NCBI GenBank assembly: GCA_963823735.1
Contig: CAWGMO010000002.1
Coordinates: forward strand, 2,480,001-2,544,000
Direction: 5' to 3'
DNA: 64,000 nt
From: Actinoallomurus sp963823735
GTDB lineage: Bacteria; Actinomycetota; Actinomycetes; Streptosporangiales; Streptosporangiaceae
Both the position numbers and the translations under genes were made by a program. The number at the start of each line of letters is the position of its first letter. The stretch's first letter is position 1. The notes beneath the pieces were generated by a model. It saw only the letters and a program-made list of their open reading frames with translations. It was not told where the DNA came from and did no database searches. Positions 34,816-42,953 of the stretch are shown piece by piece.

Positions 34816-36098
34816 TGGCTCTTCGCCGTCCGCGTGATGGCCTGGGCGACCTGCTGCGGCGTCTTCTTCCCGGCGACCAGCGCGGCGACGCTGTCGTTCA
34901 CTTCCTGCCCGACGGCGGGCGGGAAGTCCTGGTCGAGGTAGAGCTGGAAGCCGGTCGCGTCGTCCAGCGCCTTGGCCACGATCTGCTTGTTCGCGTCGGT
35001 GAGCGCCGACTCGCTGCCCCGGACCACCGGCATGACGGCGCCGGACGACACGAGCTTGCGGGACTCCTCCACCGAGGCGAAGTACTTCAGGAAGTCGACC
35101 GCCACGGCCGGCGCGCCCTTGCGCAGCGCGTGCCCGTTGCCGCCGCCGAACACCTCGGTGGTCGCCCCCGGGCTGCCCTCGACCGCCGGGAACGGGAAGA
35201 AGCCGAGGTCCTTGCCGATGCCCTTGCCCGAGGACGCCTCCACGGAGGGCGCCCACTGGCCCATCAGCTCCATCGCGGCCTTGCCGTTGCCCATGGTCGC
35301 GGCCTCGCCGCCGGGCGCGTCGAACCCGGCGTTCTCGAATCCCTGCTGGAACGGCCGCAGGCCGGCCAGCTCCTGCAGGCGCTGTCCGGCCGCGATGAAG
35401 GCCGGGCCGGTGAAGTCGCTGGTCGCGCGGGCCTGCTTGAGCGCGCTCAGTCCGCCGATCCGCATGGCGAGGTAGGCCCAGTAGTACATCTCGGGCCACT
35501 TGTCCTTGCCGGCGACCGCGATGGGAGTGATCCCGGCGGACTGCAGCTTCTTCACTCCGGCCAGGTACTCCCCCCAGGTCGTCGGGGGCGCGGAGATCCC
35601 GGCCTTGGCGAAGAGCGCCTTGTTGTACCAGAAGCCGACCATGCCGATGTCGAACGGCACCGCGTACGTCTTCCCGTCGAACTGGTACGCCTGCAACGAG
35701 ATCTTGGAGAGGCTGCCCGACCAGGAGGCGATCTTCGGTGTGAGGTCCTCGACCAGACCCGCGTCCACCTGCTGTTTCAGCACTCCACCACCCCAGGTGG
35801 TGAAGATGTCCGGCAGCCGTCCGGAGGCGGTGAGCGCGGTCATCTTGGACTTGAACGCCTCGTTCTCCATGGTGACGAGCTTGATGGTGACGTCCGGATG
35901 GGCGGCCATGTACGCCTTGGCGGCGTTCGCCCACTGCGTCTTCGCCGGTTCGGTGGTCATGATGTTCCACCACTCGATGGTGGTCCTGCCGTTCGAGGAG
36001 CTCTTGTCACCGCCGCAGGCGCCGAGCAGAGGGACGGTGAGGCCGGCCGTCGCCGTCGCGGTCAGGAATCTCCGGCGCGAAAGGGGGTGCTCGCCCAC
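34812..36098 (-). CDS. bxlE: Xylobiose-type ABC sugar-binding lipoprotein, BxlE-like
   Basis: This 428-residue extracytoplasmic binding protein has an N-terminal SRRRFL twin-arginine motif together with a lipobox (PLLGAC), suggesting a Tat-exported lipoprotein. Mature segments GRLPDIFTTWGGG and FWYNKALFAKAG are typical of oligosaccharide-binding proteins. GTG 36098 was chosen because AGGAGA stands six bases upstream; longer open frame upstream runs into the promoter. It is divergent from regulator R4 and likely binds xylobiose or longer xylo-oligosaccharides. Confidence 0.88.
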   Translation of the reverse strand: MGEHPLSRRRFLTATATAGLTVPLLGACGGDKSSSNGRTTIEWWNIMTTEPAKTQWANAAKAYMAAHPDVTIKLVTMENEAFKSKMTALTASGRLPDIFTTWGGGVLKQQVDAGLVEDLTPKIASWSGSLSKISLQAYQFDGKTYAVPFDIGMVGFWYNKALFAKAGISAPPTTWGEYLAGVKKLQSAGITPIAVAGKDKWPEMYYWAYLAMRIGGLSALKQARATSDFTGPAFIAAGQRLQELAGLRPFQQGFENAGFDAPGGEAATMGNGKAAMELMGQWAPSVEASSGKGIGKDLGFFPFPAVEGSPGATTEVFGGGNGHALRKGAPAVAVDFLKYFASVEESRKLVSSGAVMPVVRGSESALTDANKQIVAKALDDATGFQLYLDQDFPPAVGQEVNDSVAALVAGKKTPQQVAQAITRTAKSQ

Positions 36099-36109
36099 TG
36101 GTGTCTCCT

Positions 36110-36178
36110 CGATACGTTTCGAAAAATATCGGCGTGGAGCTGTTGCCGTACTGTAAATTCGACCAGGGATGTGGTCAA
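36110..36178 (-). promoter_or_regulatory. Promoter and operator of the bxlEFG-like importer
   Basis: On the minus strand TTGACC (36178-36173), 17 bases and TACAGT (36155-36150) form a promoter. CGATACGTTTCG (36110-36121) is one mismatch from CGAA-N4-TTCG and overlaps TTTCGAAA (36117-36124) just before the ribosome site. Confidence 0.55.
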
Positions 36179-36243
36179 CACCTGGCGGCCCGCTTTCTCC
36201 GAACTCACGTGTCACAGCCTCCAAATCCGAAGGGTGTGATTGT

Positions 36244-36282
36244 CGAAACCTTGCGATAAAGTTCGAGCATCAGGTTTCGAAA
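36244..36282 (+). promoter_or_regulatory. Operator-like sites before regulator R4
   Basis: CGAAACCTTGCG (36244-36255) is one mismatch from CGAA-N4-TTCG, and a TTTCGAAA core (36275-36282) lies 16 bases before the R4 start. They sit in the divergent region shared with bxlE and suggest autoregulation. Confidence 0.45.
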
Positions 36283-36297
36283 AGAGGAGATCCGCTC

Positions 36298-37320
36298 GTG
36301 ACGGTCACCCGCCAGCGTTCCCGCCCCACCCTGAGCGACATCGCCGAGGCGGCGGGCGTGTCCAAGGCGACCGTGTCCAAGGTGCTCAACGGCCGCTCCG
36401 ACGTCGCCGCCGAGACCAGGGAGCGAGTGGCCGCCCTGCTCAAGAAGCACAACTATCTGGCTCCCGGCGGCAGGCGCGCCCGCCGTTCCGGGCTGGTCGA
36501 CCTGGTGATCGGCGGCCTGGACAGCCCCTGGGCCGTGGAGATCCTGCGTGGCGTGGAGTCCGAGTGCGCCTCGCGCGGCGTGGGGGTCGTGGTGTCTCGG
36601 GTACGGGCGGATGACGCCAGGCCACCGAGCTGGACGTCGCTGACCGTCAGGCACCACAGCGACGGCGTGATCCTGGTGACCTCCCGGATCACCCGGCAGC
36701 AACGAGCCCAGATCCAGCGGGCCGGGGTCGGGCTGGTGGTCATCGATCCCGTCGACCTGCCCGACACCGACCTGGTCAGCGTCGGCGCCACCAACTGGGC
36801 CGGCGGGCTGACCGCCACCGAGCATCTCATCGGACTGGGCCATCGGCGGATCGCGGTGATCAGCGGACCGCAGGCGATGCTCTGCAGCCAGGCCCGCATA
36901 GACGGCTACCGCGCCGCGCTCGAACGCGCGGGCATCGAGGTCGACCGGTCACTGATCCGGCACGGCGACTTCCTTCACGAGGGAGGTTTCACGGCGGCAC
37001 GCGAGCTGCTCGCCCTACCCGACCGCCCGACCGCCATCTTCGCGGGCAGCGACCTGCAGGCCATGGGCGTCTACGAGGCCGCCCGGCAGGCCCGGCTCGG
37101 CATCCCGGGCGACCTGTCGGTCGTCGGCTTCGACGACCTGCCGATCTGCCAGTGGATGTCGCCGCCGCTCACCACGATCCGGCAGCCGCTGGAGGAGATG
37201 GGCCGCATCGCGGCCCGCACTCTGTTCCAGCAACTCGCCGGCGAGACGCTCGTCAGCCCCCGGATCGAGCTCGCCACCGAGCTGCGGAACCGGCTGTCCG
37301 CCGGCCCGCCGCCCGTCTGA
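36298..37320 (+). CDS. bxlR: LacI-family regulator R4, BxlR/XlnR-like
   Basis: This 340-residue LacI-family repressor has an HTH (LSDIAEAAGVSKATVSKVLN, about residues 10-29), an atypical hinge (GGRRARRSG) and a sensor domain ending in LSVVGFDDLPICQWMSPPLTT. GTG 36298 follows AGAGGAGA; an open frame upstream to 36169 lacks support. It is divergent from a sugar importer and 61 bases upstream of a GH3 beta-xylosidase gene, the layout of bxlR loci. Streptomyces BxlR/XlnR bind CGAA-type inverted repeats, and TTTCGAA elements occur at both the importer and xylanase promoters here. Confidence 0.85.
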   Translation: MTVTRQRSRPTLSDIAEAAGVSKATVSKVLNGRSDVAAETRERVAALLKKHNYLAPGGRRARRSGLVDLVIGGLDSPWAVEILRGVESECASRGVGVVVSRVRADDARPPSWTSLTVRHHSDGVILVTSRITRQQRAQIQRAGVGLVVIDPVDLPDTDLVSVGATNWAGGLTATEHLIGLGHRRIAVISGPQAMLCSQARIDGYRAALERAGIEVDRSLIRHGDFLHEGGFTAARELLALPDRPTAIFAGSDLQAMGVYEAARQARLGIPGDLSVVGFDDLPICQWMSPPLTTIRQPLEEMGRIAARTLFQQLAGETLVSPRIELATELRNRLSAGPPPV

Positions 37321-37381
37321 CCTGTCGAAAACCGCCCTCGGCCGCCTACGGCCGCATGTGAGAACGGAAGACCGATCCGCT

Positions 37382-39691
37382 ATGGCCGAAGCTCTCTCTC
37401 ATGCCCTGTCCGAGACGTGGCGCGACACCACGGCCCCGATCGCCGAACGAGTCACCGACCTGATGAGCCGGATGACGCTGGCGGAGAAGATCGGTCAGCT
37501 CGGCGCGTTCTGGGCGGCGTCGGCCCGGCCCGGAGAGGAGGTGGCCCCGGCGCCGGACGACTTCGGCGACCCGCCGCCGCTGGAGGCCGTGCTCAAGGAC
37601 GGGCTCGGCCAGCTCACCCGGGTCTTCGGCACCGCGCCCGTCGCGCCCGCCGACGGCGCCGCCCGGCTGAGCGAACTACAGGAGCGAGTCCAGGCGGCCA
37701 GCCGCTTCGGCATCCCGGCGATCGCCCATGAGGAATGCCTCACCGGCTTCATGACCTGGACCGCCACCGTCTTTCCCTGCCCGCTGGCCTGGGGCGCCAG
37801 CTTCGACCCCGAGCTGGTGGCGGACATGGCCACCGCCATCGGTGCGGCGATGCGGGAGCTGGGGGTCCACCAGGGCCTGGCCCCCGTACTCGACGTCGTC
37901 CGCGACCACCGCTGGGGCCGCGTCGAGGAGACCATCGGCGAAGACCCCTATCTGGTCGGCGTCATCGGGACGGCGTACGCCGGCGGCTTGGAACGCTCCG
38001 GGGTCGTCGCCACGCTCAAGCACTTCGCGGGGTACGCCGCCTCGCGGGCCGGCCGGAACATGGCCCCCGCCGACCTCGGCCGGCGCGGGTTCGCCGATCT
38101 GGTGGCCGAGCCGTTCGTGATGGCACTGCGCGGGAGCGGAGCGCGCGCGGTCATGGCGTCCTACTCCGACGTGGACGGTGTTCCGTCACACGCCGACGCG
38201 GCGCTGCTGACCGAGCTGCTGCGCGAGCGACTCGGTTTCACCGGCGTGGTGGTCGCCGACTACTTCGGCATCTCGTTCCTGGAGACCATGCACGCCGTCG
38301 CCGGATCACCCGCCGACTCCGCCGCGCTGGCCCTGCGCGCCGGAGTCGACGTCGAGCTGCCGACCACCCGCTGCTACGGCGAGCCACTGGCCTCGCTCGT
38401 GGAGTCCGGGGAGTTGCCGGAGGAGCTGGTGGACCGGTCGGTACGCCGCGTCCTGACGCTGAAGGCCGAGCTGGGCCTGCTGGACGGCGTGCTCCCCCGG
38501 CCCGGTGCCGCGGGCGACCTGGACCCCCCGGCCAACCGGACGCTGGCCCGGCGGCTGGCGGAGGAGTCGGTCGTGCTGGTCGCCAACGACGGTGTGCTCC
38601 CGCTCCGCGCCGCCCGCGTGGCGCTCACCGGACCGCTGGCCGACGACCCCCGGGCCATGATGGGCTGCTACTCCTTCCCCAACCACATGGCCGGCGGGCA
38701 CCCGGACCTGTCGTTCGGGGTGGAGATCCCCTCGCTCGCCGACGCGCTGCGGCTGGAACTGGCGGACCGGCTGACGGTGACCGCCGGATCGGACGTCGTG
38801 GTGACCGACGACGACATCGCGGCGGCCGTGGCCGTCGCACGCGAGTCCGACGTGTGCGTCCTGGCCCTCGGAGACCGCTCCGGCCTGTTCGGCCGGGGCA
38901 CCTCCGGAGAGGGCTGTGACGCGGCCACTCTCGATCTGCCGGGCCGCCAGGCCGAGCTGGCCCGTACGGTCCTCGCCACCGGGATCCCCACCGTGGTCGT
39001 GCTCATCACCGGCCGGCCGTACGCCCTCGACGGCATCGCGGACCGCGCCGCCGCGGTGGTCCAGGCGTTCTTCCCCGGCGAGGAGGGCGCGGCGGCGATC
39101 GCCGGGGTCCTGAGCGGCCGGGTCGCGCCGTCCGGCCGGCTTCCGGTCAGCCTCCCGCCCGGCCCCGGCGGCCAGCCCGGCACCTACCTCCAGCCGCGCA
39201 CCGGACACGCGTCCCACTGGAGCGCCACCGACCCGGCACCGCTGTTCCCCTTCGGCCATGGCCTCACCTGGACCACCTTCGGCTACGACGACCTGACCGT
39301 CGACGAACCCTCGGTACCGACCGACGGCACCGTCGTGGTGAGCGCGACCGTCCGCAACACCGGGGCACGCGCCGGGACCGAGGTCGTCCAGCTCTACCTC
39401 TCCGATCCGGTCGCCTCGGTCGTACGCCCGGTCCGGTGGCTCGCGGGCTGGGCGCGCGTCGGTCTCGAACCCGGTGAGAGCGTCCGGGTGTCGTTCACCG
39501 TGCACGCCGACCGCACCTCGTTCACCGGCGGGGACATGCGCCGTATCGTCGAGCCCGGCGAGATCGTCGTCGCGGTGGGCCGATCGAGCGCCGACCTGCC
39601 GCTGACGGGCTCGTTCACGCTGAACGGTCCGGTACGGGAGCTGGGCGGCGACCGGGTGCTCACCGTCCCGGTGACGGTCACGCCGTGGTGA
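37382..39691 (+). CDS. bxlA: Intracellular beta-xylosidase, GH3 (BxlA-like)
   Basis: This 769-residue GH3 enzyme has no signal peptide and should hydrolyse imported xylobiose in the cytoplasm. The N-terminal barrel contains WGRVEETIGEDPYLVG, TLKHFAGY and nucleophile Asp293 in VVVADYFG; the second domain has VLVANDGVLPL and the GEEGAAAIAGVLSG region; a C-terminal FN3-like domain ends the protein. ATG 37382 is preferred to GTG 37358. Its stop overlaps the GH43 start (GTGA), so the two xylan-debranching enzymes are coupled. A beta-glucosidase role is possible for GH3, but the locus favours xylosides. Confidence 0.88.
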   Translation: MAEALSHALSETWRDTTAPIAERVTDLMSRMTLAEKIGQLGAFWAASARPGEEVAPAPDDFGDPPPLEAVLKDGLGQLTRVFGTAPVAPADGAARLSELQERVQAASRFGIPAIAHEECLTGFMTWTATVFPCPLAWGASFDPELVADMATAIGAAMRELGVHQGLAPVLDVVRDHRWGRVEETIGEDPYLVGVIGTAYAGGLERSGVVATLKHFAGYAASRAGRNMAPADLGRRGFADLVAEPFVMALRGSGARAVMASYSDVDGVPSHADAALLTELLRERLGFTGVVVADYFGISFLETMHAVAGSPADSAALALRAGVDVELPTTRCYGEPLASLVESGELPEELVDRSVRRVLTLKAELGLLDGVLPRPGAAGDLDPPANRTLARRLAEESVVLVANDGVLPLRAARVALTGPLADDPRAMMGCYSFPNHMAGGHPDLSFGVEIPSLADALRLELADRLTVTAGSDVVVTDDDIAAAVAVARESDVCVLALGDRSGLFGRGTSGEGCDAATLDLPGRQAELARTVLATGIPTVVVLITGRPYALDGIADRAAAVVQAFFPGEEGAAAIAGVLSGRVAPSGRLPVSLPPGPGGQPGTYLQPRTGHASHWSATDPAPLFPFGHGLTWTTFGYDDLTVDEPSVPTDGTVVVSATVRNTGARAGTEVVQLYLSDPVASVVRPVRWLAGWARVGLEPGESVRVSFTVHADRTSFTGGDMRRIVEPGEIVVAVGRSSADLPLTGSFTLNGPVRELGGDRVLTVPVTVTPW

Positions 39692-41157
39692 CCTTCACCA
39701 ACCCGATCCTGCCGGGCTCCTACCCAGACCCGTCGGTCTGCCGCGTCGGCCCGGACTTCTATCTGGTCAGCTCCACGTTCGAGTGGTTTCCCGGGCTGCC
39801 GGTCCTGCACAGCCGGGACCTGGTGCACTGGTGCGAGATCGGGCACGTGCTGGACCGGCCGGAACAGCTGCCGCTGGACGGCGTCGCGCCGTCCCGCGGG
39901 CTCTACGCGCCGACGATCCGCTACCACGACGGCGTCTTCCACGTCGTCTGCACGCTCGTGGACGGCGCCGCCGAGGCCGGCAACTTCCTGGTGACGGCCA
40001 CGGACCCGGCCGGGCCGTGGTCCCAGCCCCGCTGGCTGGGCGAGAAGGACAGCTTCGACCCGTCGCTGCTGTTCGACGACGGCCGGGTCTGGTTCCACGC
40101 GGCCCGGACGGTCGACGAGGCCGGGCACACCGAGGTGTGGCTCCGCGAGCTCGACCTGGACGCCGGGACGCTCATCGGCCCTGAGCACGTGATCTGGCGG
40201 GGGGCGCTGCGGGACGCCCGCTGGGCGGAAGGCCCGCACCTCTACCGGATCGGCGACCACTACTACCTGCTGGCCGCCGAGGGCGGCACGGCACTGGAGC
40301 ACGCGGTCAGCGTGGCCAGGGCCACCGTGGTCACCGGCCCGTACGAGTCGAACCCGCGCAACCCGGTCCTCACCCACCGGCACCTCGGCGCGTCCCATCC
40401 GATCGGTTCGACCGGCCACGCCGACCTGGTCCAGACGCCCGGCGGCGACTGGTGGGCGACGCTGCTGGCGACCCGGCCGGGAACCAACCTCGGGCGGGAG
40501 ACCTTCCTGACGCCGGTCCGCTGGGAGGACGACTGGCCGGTCCTGCACGGCGTCAAGCCGGTCGAGACCTGCCCGGACCTGCCCGAGCACCGCCCGCCTG
40601 CGCGCCCCTGCTGCGACCACTTCGACGGTCCCGAGCTCGACCCGAGATGGTCCTTCCTGCGCACCCCCCGCGAGCGGTTCTGGGAGACCGGATCCGGCCT
40701 GCGACTGCGGCCGCGCCCCGAACCACCCGCCGGCCGCGGCAACCCGAGCCTGATCGCGCGCCGGCAGCAGCACACGCACTTCGCCGCGTTCACCTCCCTC
40801 GACCTGACGCCCGGGCCGGGCCACGAACGCGCGGGGCTGATCCTCCTGAACGGTCACCACCAGATCCGGCTGGAGGTCTCCCAGGACCATGTCCGCCTGA
40901 TCGGGTACGAAGAGCCGATCGCCGAACAGCCACGCCGTGAGGGCCCGCTGACGCTCGCGGTGGAGGGCCGCGGCCGGACCTACCGGTTCCGTGTGAACGG
41001 TGCGGACTTCGGGCCGGTCGTGGACGGTTCTCCACTCGGCCATGACGCGGCCGGCTCCTTCACCGGCGTCTACCTCGGTCTCTACGCGACCGGCGACGGA
41101 GGGCCCGGCGCGGCGACGGCGTACTTCCCCTACTTCGAGTACGCCCCGGTCGCCTGA
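39688..41157 (+). CDS. Beta-xylosidase / arabinofuranosidase, GH43 with C-terminal beta-sandwich
   Basis: This 489-residue protein without signal peptide has a five-bladed propeller (about 1-300) and a C-terminal beta-sandwich of the DUF1349/GH43_C2 type (about 310-489). The catalytic triad is visible: base Asp in GSYPDPSV, pKa-modulating Asp in DSFDPSLLFDDG and acid Glu in WAEGPHLY. The FEWFPGLPVLHSRDLVHW segment fits the GH43_11/12 xylosidase group. GTG 39688 overlaps the GH3 stop; GTG 39685 is an in-frame alternative. It acts on imported xylo-oligosaccharides together with the GH3 enzyme. Confidence 0.93.
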   Translation: MTFTNPILPGSYPDPSVCRVGPDFYLVSSTFEWFPGLPVLHSRDLVHWCEIGHVLDRPEQLPLDGVAPSRGLYAPTIRYHDGVFHVVCTLVDGAAEAGNFLVTATDPAGPWSQPRWLGEKDSFDPSLLFDDGRVWFHAARTVDEAGHTEVWLRELDLDAGTLIGPEHVIWRGALRDARWAEGPHLYRIGDHYYLLAAEGGTALEHAVSVARATVVTGPYESNPRNPVLTHRHLGASHPIGSTGHADLVQTPGGDWWATLLATRPGTNLGRETFLTPVRWEDDWPVLHGVKPVETCPDLPEHRPPARPCCDHFDGPELDPRWSFLRTPRERFWETGSGLRLRPRPEPPAGRGNPSLIARRQQHTHFAAFTSLDLTPGPGHERAGLILLNGHHQIRLEVSQDHVRLIGYEEPIAEQPRREGPLTLAVEGRGRTYRFRVNGADFGPVVDGSPLGHDAAGSFTGVYLGLYATGDGGPGAATAYFPYFEYAPVA

Positions 41158-41173
41158 CACCGCCGCACAGCCG

Positions 41174-41206
41174 TGTGGCGCGGCGGCCGTCGGCCGCCGC
41201 GCCACA
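41174..41206. terminator. Bidirectional terminator between GH43 and CE4 genes
   Basis: A 16-base perfect inverted repeat (starting TGTGGCGCGG, ending CCGCGCCACA) around one central base lies between the converging stops at 41157 and 41232. Confidence 0.85.
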
Positions 41207-41231
41207 GGTGCGGTGTCTCACTCGTGCCGGG

Positions 41232-41924
41232 TCAGCTCGGGGCCACGGCGCGGCCGGTCTGCGGAGAGATCATCCCGGCGCACAGGCCCTTGCCGGCCAG
41301 CGTCTGCGCGATCCGGGGGATCGCGGCGAGCGTGTTGGCGGGCCACTCGTGCATGAGGATGATCTGGCCGTTGCCGAGCCGGGCGTTGGCCTGCACGATC
41401 TGGTCCGTGCTGGCGCCGTTCCAGTCCTGCGAGTCGACGTCCCAGATGATCTCGGTCAGACCGTACTTGGCCTCGACCGACCGCACGGTGGAGTTGGTCT
41501 CCCCGTACGGCGGGCGGAACAGTCTCGGCGTGCCGCCGCCGGCGCCCGCGATGGCCTGCTGAGTCCGGCCGATCTCCGAGTCGATCTGCGACTGGCTCTC
41601 CTGGGTCAGGTGCGGATGCGTGTAGCTGTGGTCACCGATCCATACTCCGGCGGCGGCCTCGGCCCGAACCTGGGAGGGGTACGCGGCGGCGTACTGGCCT
41701 TCGTTGAACACCGTGGCCCGCAGGCCGTTCTGCCGAAGCGCGTTGAGCAGAGCCGGCGTGTGGTCGTTGGACGGGCCGTCGTCGAAGGTGAGGCCGACGT
41801 AGCCGTTGCAGGTGGCGGCATGCGCCGGGGCGGCGTGGGGGGTGACGCCGGTGACCACGGCCGCCGTGGCGACGGCCAGGCCCGCGATCAGGGCGCGTTG
41901 GGACGGGCGGGGTTTGGTTCGCAC
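41232..41924 (-). CDS. Secreted polysaccharide deacetylase, CE4 (acetylxylan esterase type)
   Basis: This 230-residue exported protein has a signal peptide (about 1-36) and a NodB-type deacetylase domain. All five CE4 motifs are visible: TFDDGP, HSYTHPHL (metal histidines), RPPYGE, DVDSQDWN and LMHEW. GTG 41924 has AGGAGG eight bases upstream. It follows the GH11 xylanase by 66 bases, as in Streptomyces xlnB-axeA pairs, so removal of acetyl groups from xylan is more likely than chitin deacetylation. No binding module is present. Confidence 0.92.
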   Translation of the reverse strand: MRTKPRPSQRALIAGLAVATAAVVTGVTPHAAPAHAATCNGYVGLTFDDGPSNDHTPALLNALRQNGLRATVFNEGQYAAAYPSQVRAEAAAGVWIGDHSYTHPHLTQESQSQIDSEIGRTQQAIAGAGGGTPRLFRPPYGETNSTVRSVEAKYGLTEIIWDVDSQDWNGASTDQIVQANARLGNGQIILMHEWPANTLAAIPRIAQTLAGKGLCAGMISPQTGRAVAPS

Positions 41925-41990
41925 GTGGGGGACCTCCTCGTACCGGCCGGGGGTCGCGGCCGGCTGACGCCAGATGGATGAGCGGTCGCG

Positions 41991-42671
41991 TCAGCTCACC
42001 GTGATGTTCGAATTGCCGCTGCTCTGGTAGCCCTCGGTTGCGAGGATCATGTAGTAGTTGAAGCTGCCCAGGTTCATTCCGTACCTGGCCCACGCGTCGA
42101 AGTGGTTGCCGGTGGTGATGCTGCCGCCGGTCCTCTTCGACTGCCGGACGCTCCAGTACTGGTTGAAGGTCCTGGTGCCCTCGACGGACGGGGCGTTGTA
42201 GCGGGTCGTCTCGTAGATGTCGTACGTGCCGCCGTCGCTGGTGACCGTGCCCTTGTACGTCCCCGTGGGCCGGTAGTTGCCCCAGTTGTCGACGATGTAG
42301 TACTCCACGAGCGGGTTCGACGTCCACCCGTAGAGGGACAGGTATCCGTTGCCGGACGGGTTGAAGCTGCCCGAGTAGTTCACGGTCCTGCGCCCGCCGT
42401 TGCTCCAGCCCTTGCCCGCGACGAAGTTGCCGCAGTTGGTCCACGAGGTGCTGTAGCTGCCGCCTCCCTTCAGGGTCATGGCGACCGAACCGCCGCCGTC
42501 GGTCCAGAACGAGTAGTAGTAGCCGTCGGTGCCCGTCCGGCTCGTGGTGATGGTCGTGTCGGCCTGGGCGGTGCCCGGCGGCATCAGGGTGGTCGCGGCC
42601 AGCGCCAAGGCGCCGGTGTACCCGATGAAGCTTCTGCGGCTCACCGGGCGGGGGCCGTCCTTCATGAACAT
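41991..42671 (-). CDS. Secreted endo-1,4-beta-xylanase, GH11
   Basis: This 226-residue single-domain xylanase has a Tat-like signal (SRRSFIGYTGALALA) and a beta-jelly-roll GH11 domain. Nucleophile Glu123 lies in PLVEYYIVD and acid/base Glu213 in ATEGYQSSG. ATG 42671 has GAGGAGGAA just upstream. It has no CBM. It cuts xylan outside the cell, feeding the xylobiose importer of the same module, and is followed by the CE4 gene. Its upstream region carries two copies of a paired TTTCGAA element. Confidence 0.95.
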   Translation of the reverse strand: MFMKDGPRPVSRRSFIGYTGALALAATTLMPPGTAQADTTITTSRTGTDGYYYSFWTDGGGSVAMTLKGGGSYSTSWTNCGNFVAGKGWSNGGRRTVNYSGSFNPSGNGYLSLYGWTSNPLVEYYIVDNWGNYRPTGTYKGTVTSDGGTYDIYETTRYNAPSVEGTRTFNQYWSVRQSKRTGGSITTGNHFDAWARYGMNLGSFNYYMILATEGYQSSGNSNITVS

Positions 42672-42719
42672 GCTTCCTCCTCGAGAAACGCCGGCGGTTG
42701 TGCAACGCCGATTGGGGCG

Positions 42720-42774
42720 AGTATGCGCCCGGTTCTCGAATGGAGTCAACGATAGATTTCGAAACATTTCGAAG
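42720..42774 (-). promoter_or_regulatory. Promoter and proximal operator pair of the xylanase gene
   Basis: On the minus strand TTGACT (42749-42744), 18 bases and CATACT (42725-42720) form a promoter. Directly upstream, TTTCGAAA (42757-42764) and TTTCGAAG (42767-42774) repeat with a 10-base period and together contain CGAAACATTTCG (42760-42771), a CGAA-N4-TTCG site. Confidence 0.65.
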
Positions 42775-42884
42775 CGACGACAAGTCGCAGGTCAGCCGGT
42801 TTCTCCTATGACCTGCGAAGATCAGCTCTTCGGCCCACGAAAGGCGAGGTAAGGTTCTGTTGTGTCCTCAGTTAGATCGTTGAA

Positions 42885-42931
42885 TTTCGAAAAGTTTCGA
42901 AGGCCGGTCCGATGCTTTTGGGAATCGATTC
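42885..42931. promoter_or_regulatory. Distal operator pair and CG-centred site upstream of the xylanase gene
   Basis: TTTCGAAA (42885-42892) and TTTCGAAG (42895-42902) copy the proximal pair 128 bases away and contain CGAAAAGTTTCG (42888-42899). GGAATCGATTCG (42921-42932) follows, one base from the R5-type word. Confidence 0.6.
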
Positions 42932-42953
42932 GACTGCGGTCGTCGCCAGGCGG

